Assembly (NCBI GenBank): GCA_907165135.1
Contig: OU015569.1
Coordinates: forward strand, 12,772,501-12,836,500
Direction of reading: 5' to 3'
DNA from: Oikopleura dioica
Taxonomy: Eukaryota; Chordata; Appendicularia; Copelata; Oikopleuridae
DNA length: 64,000 nt
Both the position numbers and the translations under genes were made by a program. The notes under the pieces were generated by a model, which was given only the letters and a program-made list of their open reading frames with translations, was not told the DNA's origin and did not search any database. Each line of letters begins with the position of its first letter. Position 1 is the stretch's first letter. Positions 57,915-64,000 of this stretch are shown one piece after another.

Positions 57915-59188
57915 CATGCGACGTCGCCTTTGTTGAAGGTGACCCAAACTTTCATCGCTAAATGTAAAAATACGTTTATAGTGCAGTTTTTAATTTGAGT
58001 ACCGATTATGTTGTTCGCGGTGGATTCTGGGTAAATAATGAGTCCTTTGCAGTAGATGTCTCCGAGGTCGATGGGAATGATTTGATCGGAGGAAGTGTTC
58101 GCTAGAAAAATTTCATATGAGAATGACCATTGATTTTCCTTTTTTTAATTGGCAGAATTGTCTTCAAGAGTAAGTGTAGTGAGAACCTTATTTTTGGCCT
58201 TCAGATGAAAAAAAAGATAATTGTCATAGTATATGAACCTGAAATAAATAGATTCACTATTTATATTTCACGAATGAAAAAAATAAGACTGCCTTTAAAT
58301 TTTAAACTGAAGTTCACTTATTGAACCGAGTTTACCTTGGAAAGTCTTGCCGTCCATGTAAGGCAGGATCTTGCCTCCTTCGGTGATGTACTCGAAGTGA
58401 AAGCTGCGGACGAAGCTCTGTCCTTCCGGAGCGCCCGTGCCTCTCACCTGATAAAAAATAAATCAACTTTATTTCATTGTTATTTGCAAAGGTAGTGGTA
58501 TAAGACAATTCGTGCAAATCTCAGTGATTTCCTCTGAAATTAAGACTGCTTGAGTTGGTGTTTACGGCGAATAATAAATCCAGGATATTAGCGCGATTTT
58601 GAACGTGTCACAAGAAAGTGAACTCAACGTCCTTAACACACTGTATAATTCTGCTACTGAACCTTTATCGAGTCGATGCGGTAGGATTCTTCAAAGTCTG
58701 AAAACAACTAATTTAATGGAGAAGATGATATGTGATCTTACCTAGTCTCATCCATTCGTTTCCAACTTCGAATGTCTGCCAATAATCCGACTCATCACCC
58801 TTTGTGTAGTCGTATCCTTATGATTTTAGTGAGTTACAGATTCGATAACAGAACAAGTCAAAGTCTATCTCGTTTCTGGTGGAAAATACCCGGAATGGGT
58901 ATTTTTAAATTCAAGAAGGCAAAAACAGACAATTTTTTATAAGTGGTTGAAAAAGATCAAGAGCTAAGAGAACGTACCAGGAAGAGTGGAAGATTGAGTG
59001 ATTTTCTTGATTCGGACACTTTTGGTCACTTCGTGCGTAGAAAACCGCCTGGAAATGAGTTGAGAAAAAGGTCAGAACTGACTAATAAAAGGTAATTTAG
59101 CGAGTGATAGTAACTACTGTATAACAGTAAACTCGGTCCTTTTATCATCTGGGATGAGGAGATCTTCGCCCTTGTTATCGTCCGCCAT
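57915..59188 (-). CDS. Discoidin/F5-8 type C-like protein (168 aa)
   Basis: Seven exons: 59188-59118, 59048-58978, 58816-58742, 58697-58663, 58447-58336, 58101-58003 and 57958-57915; total length divides by three. The product looks like a single galactose-binding-like beta-barrel: YDYTKGDESDYWQT (calcium/ligand loop type), WMRLDFEESYRIDSIKV (the DL-Y-I strand typical of F5/8C domains), FVRSFHFEYITEGG, and IPIDLGDIYCKGLIIYP. There is no signal peptide, so it may act inside the cell or be non-classically secreted. Ligand unknown. Confidence 0.65.
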
Positions 59189-59720
59189 TTTTGTTCTTGT
59201 CTTTTTTCGGCAATAAATCGCTTGGACAGATTGGTGGCTCTGATTTCTCTGTTTTCTTTGGCTCTGCACTTCTTCGATTACTGTTAATGCTTGGCTTCGA
59301 TGGAGTAATAAATTTCCTCCTCACGTTGTCTTGTGGCGAGCTTAGGCCAACTTGCTGGAATTTTATACTGCCATTCACACCCTTAACTTTTAATCCCTTC
59401 AAAGTCTCGATTTTTCTCCACGCGCGAATTTTCGCTACAATAAAAATGTTATGAAGCCGCCAGAAATCACGAGACGAAAAGTTTCTTACTAGGTCAAGTC
59501 TGAATACGCGCGGAATTGAGGAAAAGGCCCAAAGCACATTATCAGCATAGTTCTTGATGTTCTTAGTGCTTGTCAGCGCGAGGCGAACTTACTGAAGACG
59601 ACGGGTGATGGACGACCACAACATGGAAGCCAGTGAACGCCCAACGCACAACACGTTTTAAGACAGTACTTACAGACTTTACAGTGCTTGCAAAGGCAGA
59701 GCTGATACGAATCATCTGAA
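59175..59720 (-). CDS. Cys-rich orphan protein, 3' exons
   Basis: An exon at about 59715-59595 encodes a cluster of nine or so cysteines (CLCKHCKVCKYC, then CCALGVHWLPCC) and ends at a GTAAGT donor. The continuation at about 59436-59175 is a Lys/Ser-rich stretch ending NKNGGR. The two are joined by a plausible intron with a TTGTAG acceptor. The cysteine spacing suggests a metal-binding or disulfide-rich fold. No family recognised. It overlaps the start of the discoidin-like gene by a few bases in another frame. Confidence 0.4.
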
Positions 59721-59772
59721 ACATTCAGCATGTAAAATGCTTTGTCGGCTACCCGGATTTTTGACGGATTGC

Positions 59773-60165
59773 GAGCTCGACTCGGTTACCTGTTAAGAAA
59801 ACCTCAGTCGGGCTCTGATAGATCTGAAAAGCCACGTAACGGCTTCGCGAGAATTTTAAAACAGATTGGAGTAGTAATTTTGCGGTTTTTCATCAGAGAT
59901 CTTATAAGACCCGACTGGGGAACGGGCGGTTACAATACCAATTGGTATTCCAATACCAAAGTCGGCAAAAAATGTCAATATTTATAATTATAAAAATACA
60001 AAATATATAATTTATTATAATTTGTATTGTTAAATACTTGGGGAGTGTTTATAATAATTCCATGGGCAAAAAATTCAAATTGTTAAAAAAAATTCGTTTT
60101 GGAATACCAAAAAAGCTTTGGTATTGTAACCGACTGTTCCCGACCCGACTCAGGTTGCTGAGCTT
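59773..60165. repeat. MITE family A copy split by MITE C
   Basis: Left arm CTCGGTTACC plus GAAAACCTCAGTCGGG; right arm CCCGACTCAGGTTGCTGAGC. The element is interrupted at its right arm by MITE C (59916-60141). Confidence 0.75.
59916..60141. mobile_element. MITE C (226 bp) with 9-bp target duplication
   Basis: Ends read GGGGAACGGGCGGTTACAAT at left and GGGAACAGTCGGTTACAAT on the opposite strand at right. It is flanked by direct repeats GACCCGACT (59907-59915 and 60142-60150) that reconstitute the MITE A arm. The G-rich termini and 9-bp duplication match MITE B, suggesting one superfamily. Confidence 0.85.
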
Positions 60166-60580
60166 TCGAATAAAAATGGTGATGAAACTCGCTTTTTTAG
60201 AAAATCGGGCGCATCAGGGGGTTCGCTTGCGATCCAAATCAAATTTAGTCAATTCATTTCATCTCTAGTATTTTATTTTCTTACGGAAGTATTGAAGGAA
60301 TGGTTCTTGAAGAATCTTGCGTATACTTTCAACCTTTTTGGATAATGAGATTCACAGAATGATAAATATAAAAATTATGAATAACGATTCATAATAATAA
60401 TGATTAAAAAGCGTTATAATTTGAAATTACACAAAAATAATATTTTTTGTTTAACGCTCGCTAGAAGTGTTTGAAAAGGAACTTGATAGTGATGATTTTG
60501 TACATTTGTCGGGTTATTATAAAAATAGGAAAATTGTACGTTTGGCAATATTTAATATTTCGCGTTTTTTGAAGCTCTTT
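60166..60580. other. AT-rich 3' flank of the fucosyltransferase gene
   Basis: No gene, repeat or RNA is seen; the stretch is very AT-rich and lies downstream of the minus-strand stop at 60581. Confidence 0.5.
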
Positions 60581-63500
60581 TCAGGCTCTTTTGACCGGTT
60601 CTTCGTTGGCAAATAGTTTTTGGAAGTTGCCGGAGAGTTTGTTGCCACGGCAGGTGCGCTCTAAATTGTAGTAGTTCGGAAGTTCCTGTAATGAGCATCA
60701 ACTAACCAATAACTGTGTTGAGACTCCACGAGCTCCCGGGAGACATGATGAATCCTTTGCTTCCAGCGCACAGTTCTTGCTCCACGGAAGAGAAAACTAA
60801 GATTGACAATTGAAATATTTTCTCCAACTTATTGCCCACCTTGTGGATCACCACTCAAGCAGGGGTCCAAGTTCTCCACCAAGCTCACTCCAGAATAGCC
60901 TCGAAAGGAGCCTTTCTTCTCGATCAGCCCGATCAGTCGACTGATGAAAGTTCCCTCAGTCGGTGGGCTTGCAATGTAAAACACCTAGAAATTAAATATT
61001 CTTCAGTAATATTTCTATGTTCTCTTACATTAATCTTCCATTCAAGAAGGATGTTGACGATAATATTAACAATAAGAGAAGGGTCGTCCTGGATGTCCTT
61101 AATCTGCTGACAGCGATCCTGAAGAATACACGATCAATTTTCAGTCAAGTATTTTATTCAATATTTTAAAGATACTTGACGAATTATTGTGGGCAATAAT
61201 TATTATAAAAAATGACTTAAAATGAAGCTAAAATACCCATTTCTGTTGATCTGCAAATGATAGAGTCTATTTAAAAAAAGTTAGTTTTTCTTCTCGCCTT
61301 TTTTATTCGCAATTCGAAAACTTACGTGGTCGTCTTTGCTCTCCGAGCCGCAGATGCTCTGGACCTTGCTGCCGAAGGAGGAGTCATCGAATCTCCAGTG
61401 CACGGCGAGATAGTTTCGAGTGCCGATCACCTCATTTACAAATTTCTCGGCGCCCGCGCGGATCGACTTCGGCCTCTGAACTATCTTGTAGATCCGGCGC
61501 ATCGCATCTGCGTCTGCTAAAGGGACTGCGATTCCGTCGTTGAAGCGTTTGTTACTTTTTCCTGGTTCATCAAAAATATATAACAAGAAGCATTACTTCC
61601 CGATTTCATCCCAAAATTAGCACAGTAACCCTCTAATTTTTTTCTCCTCAAGTAGGTTTTCTTCTCTCGGCAGCTTGTGAAGGAAACCTGAGTCAGATTG
61701 CTGAAAGAGCTTTTATAAAAAGTCCTTTCAAAAGCTCTTTTAGAAATCTGACTCAGGTTTTCCGTACAGATTGCCTAGTCAATATTAACCAATATCAACC
61801 AAATCCTGAAAGCTATGGTTTGCCTCTCCGGGTGAGGAGAAAGACCAACTGCACGAAAATCAAAGGATCGATAAGGAAAGACCCAGGCTGCACAGGAAGC
61901 GTCTGAATAAGAAGCTGCGAAGAATTCCTTAATCTTTTCCTTTACCAGTTCCGTAGAGAGCATCAAGCTTTTTTGGATCGTGAGGAACATGGAGCGCAGT
62001 CAACTGCTGGAGATTAGAAACGTCGTGGGGATGAACTTGCGCGGTGAAAAAGTCGGAAACGTGGAGATCGTTGGAGACGACGTTTCGCTTGATGAAGTCA
62101 GTCGATTCGTAAGTCTTGAGGAACTTCAACTCGCTGTAGTTCTCGAACTCCTTGAGTCGGTCGTACTGCGGCCCGGTGTTGCAATCGCGCGAGAGGAGCA
62201 CTGCATCGATTCTGCCGCCACAGAGCCGATTCGCTTCGGCGTAGCTAGCTACTGGGACCAGTCGCGCCACGGACTCGATGTCAATCACCATTTCAGGTGG
62301 CAGCAAAGCTGCATGTTCGCTGATAAGACATTTGTTAGGACATTCAAAAAGGCTTGATATTTACATTTGGTCGGCGTCGGACTCAGATGAGTGGCGGAAA
62401 AACGGCGGCACTAGCAGTGTTCGGTTCAGCTTTGCTCGAGTTAAACAAGAATTAAAGTAGTAGACATCAAGAACTGGTTTTCAAGCTTTTCTACGACACT
62501 TTTCAATTGGTCTCTATTATCTGGGTTCGGCAACCTGTGTAGAAAGCCGGAGTCAAGGTTCCAAAAAGCCGCGTATCGGAACCCTGACTCAGGTTTTATA
62601 GACAGATTGCTGAGCCTGGGATTCTTTACAAAGTGGGCTAAAAGTGGCAGCACCAAAGAAAGAGAGCATTTTTCTAAGAGTTAACTCTTTTCCTTGATCG
62701 CTAGAAAAATGGTCTCGATAAAGCCGCGGATTTGATTGTTCGGTCCCCAGATCAAAATCGGCACCAGAAAGCGGCTCCGGTCGAGATTATACTCTGGCTG
62801 GACGTTTCGAAGAGTGTCGATGTTTTTCTTCGGGAAGCAGTGTTTTTGGGATGCTTCTTCTTTTGAGAGAACTTGCTGTTGAAGAATTGGGCTGGTATTT
62901 GAGTGGAGCTTGAATTTTGGAGGCGAATCTTGGATTATTCTACTTGGCGACTGAGTTGTGAAAATCTCCATTGGAACATCGTCTCCGAGCTAATTCAAAT
63001 CTTTATCAATCACTTTTTAAGGGAGTAGACGTCGTTAATCACATTCCCCAGCTGTTCATTATTAGTATATTTAGAATACCCTTATTTACGGATTTGCGTT
63101 CGTGTAGCGTTTTTGACAAAAACTTTTTGTTGATAAAATAAGGGTCTCGGTTGCTAACAAAGACAGCTTGGAAATCAAATTTCTAACGATATCTACCCAT
63201 ACTTATTTCCAGACAATGAGCTTTACAATCTTCTTCCAACACTGATCCAAATTAAAGCAAAGCTACGGAATTAAAACCTGCTAAATCTTTGCATTTTCTT
63301 CGGTTTCCGAAAAAATGACGAACAAAAAAATCAACAAAAAAGAGTATTTTTGGCACCTGTTCATCTCCTAACCTGTTCATTTAGAGCCCGCTGATAAGAA
63401 AGCTAAATATTTAGAATTTTGGCGCTCAGTTTTTTTTTCAATTCAAGTTTTCTGATAGGCAGAAATCGAATTCAAATGAATTTGGAATTTACTGTTACAG

Positions 63501-63875
63501 TAACATACTACTCTATTTTTATTCTGGCGCTTTAGGCTCCTGTCTTGAAAACCTGTGTAGAAAACCTGAGTCAGGATCTGAGTCAGTATTGGAAAATTGA
63601 TTGAAGAGATATTTTTGCGAAGCAGCTTTGCGGCTTCGTGTTTTAAAAAGCCGCTAGCGAGATCTTCCAAACCCTGACTCAGGTTTTCTACACAGGTTCC
63701 CGAGCTAAGCTGGCGCTGTTTTTTTTACCTCGTCTTGGAGGCGATTGAGCTTGGAAAAGACGAGAAAGACGGCGTAACTCAATCCGGCCAGGAAAATAAA
63801 AACGTTCAATTGACGAGCATCGCTAAAGCTTGATGATTTTTTCAGCTTTTTTGAACCTTTTTTAGGCTTCGCCAT
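60581..63875 (-). CDS. GDP-fucose protein O-fucosyltransferase family enzyme (type II membrane)
   Basis: About nine to ten exons on the minus strand. Exon 1 (63875 to about 63730) gives a basic cytosolic tail and a signal anchor (LNVFIFLAGLSYAVFLVF). The next exons carry LVPILIWGPNNQIRGFIE, then KLNRTLLVPPFFRH, the classic N-rich nucleotide-binding blocks of O-fucosyltransferases. Later exons have NYLAVHWRFDD (the HxR catalytic/GDP-fucose motif) and, at the end, FYIASPP and CAGSKGFIMSPGSSWS, before the stop at 60581-60583. Family enzymes fucosylate Ser/Thr on EGF or thrombospondin repeats in the secretory pathway. Which subfamily is unclear. Three introns carry MITE A copies (61665-61785, 62523-62620, 63541-63707). 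Confidence 0.85.
61665..61785. repeat. MITE family A copy in a fucosyltransferase intron
   Basis: Arms GGAAACCTGAGTCAGA and TCTGACTCAGGTTTTCC; the core AGAGCTTTT/AAAAGCTCT is itself an inverted repeat. Confidence 0.8.
62523..62620. repeat. MITE family A copy in a fucosyltransferase intron
   Basis: Shortest copy, about 98 bp: left arm GGTTCGGCAACCTGTGTAG, right arm CCCTGACTCAGG ending TTGCTGAGCC, with AAAGCCGCG in the core. Confidence 0.8.
63541..63707. repeat. MITE family A copy in the first fucosyltransferase intron
   Basis: Both GAAAACCTGAGTCAGG arms are well preserved; the core contains GAAGCAGCTTTGCGGC and AAGCCGC. Confidence 0.85.
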
Positions 63876-64000
63876 AAAACAGGGCGGCTTCTTTGAGCTT
63901 CGTTCGGAGATTTTCACGTTGGTTTTTTTTACGCAACGGAGACGCGCTCGATTATCTTTTTGTTTTCACAGCGAAAATGAACGTTGAAAATGAAACGAAC

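Noticed and set aside
1-64000. tRNA, rRNA or snRNA genes
   Set aside because: No cloverleaf with A/B boxes and no rRNA-like segment was recognised by eye; a covariance-model scan would be needed to exclude small RNA genes.

Overview
The window is animal DNA. Genes are split by very short GT-AG introns (many 37-50 bp, acceptors mostly TTTAG), and the flanks carry fibrinogen-domain genes, a discoidin-like gene, an O-fucosyltransferase, a SET-domain methyltransferase and a DHHC palmitoyltransferase remnant. Compact introns plus many small non-autonomous transposons fit a larvacean tunicate (Oikopleura-like) best, but the species is an inference.

The main object is a Polinton/Maverick of about 42.3 kb (3387-45726). 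It has 718-bp terminal inverted repeats with no mismatch seen by eye, termini starting AGTAGT, and the 6-bp target duplication CTTATC on both sides. It sits inside an older MITE whose outer ends (2958 and 45851) are flanked by a 9-bp direct repeat. Polintons are usually 15-25 kb, so this one is unusually large.

The right-centre holds the core: protein-primed DNA polymerase B (minus, 27448-33105, interrupted by an in-frame TAA), a probable double-jelly-roll major capsid protein (minus, 33211-35023), a retroviral-type integrase with a long charged N-terminal extension (minus, 35466-37565) and a packaging ATPase (plus, 37933-38658). A 59-residue Arg-rich protamine-like frame lies between capsid and integrase. 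No adenain-type protease was recognised.

The left half (about 5.5-26 kb) is a set of plus-strand, multi-exon orphan genes: a basic Ser/Arg protein, a transmembrane protein with an acidic tail, a nuclear-looking basic protein, an approximately 880-residue protein, a secreted mucin-like protein probably spliced to a cytoplasmic tail, and an approximately 1200-residue protein whose 3' exons are open in two frames selectable by alternative acceptors. Further orphans flank the core (minus 19591-20082, 26394-27391, 38782-39958, 40136-41008; plus 44223-44957). Two plus-strand genes change frame at A-homopolymers. A 2.67-kb nest of inverted-repeat elements occupies 41030-43695.

Host flanks: 1-2950 carries the 3' end of a SET-domain gene and MITEs. 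45860-51000 carries the broken DHHC gene and MITEs. 51091-57658 has a proline-rich membrane protein and two fibrinogen-related genes separated by a 2.3-kb inverted-repeat element holding a 12-unit hairpin minisatellite. 57915-63875 has a discoidin-like gene, a Cys-rich gene and the O-fucosyltransferase on the minus strand. One MITE family appears about 13 times in the 21 kb of flank and was not found inside the Polinton, which suggests the Polinton arrived after that family stopped moving.
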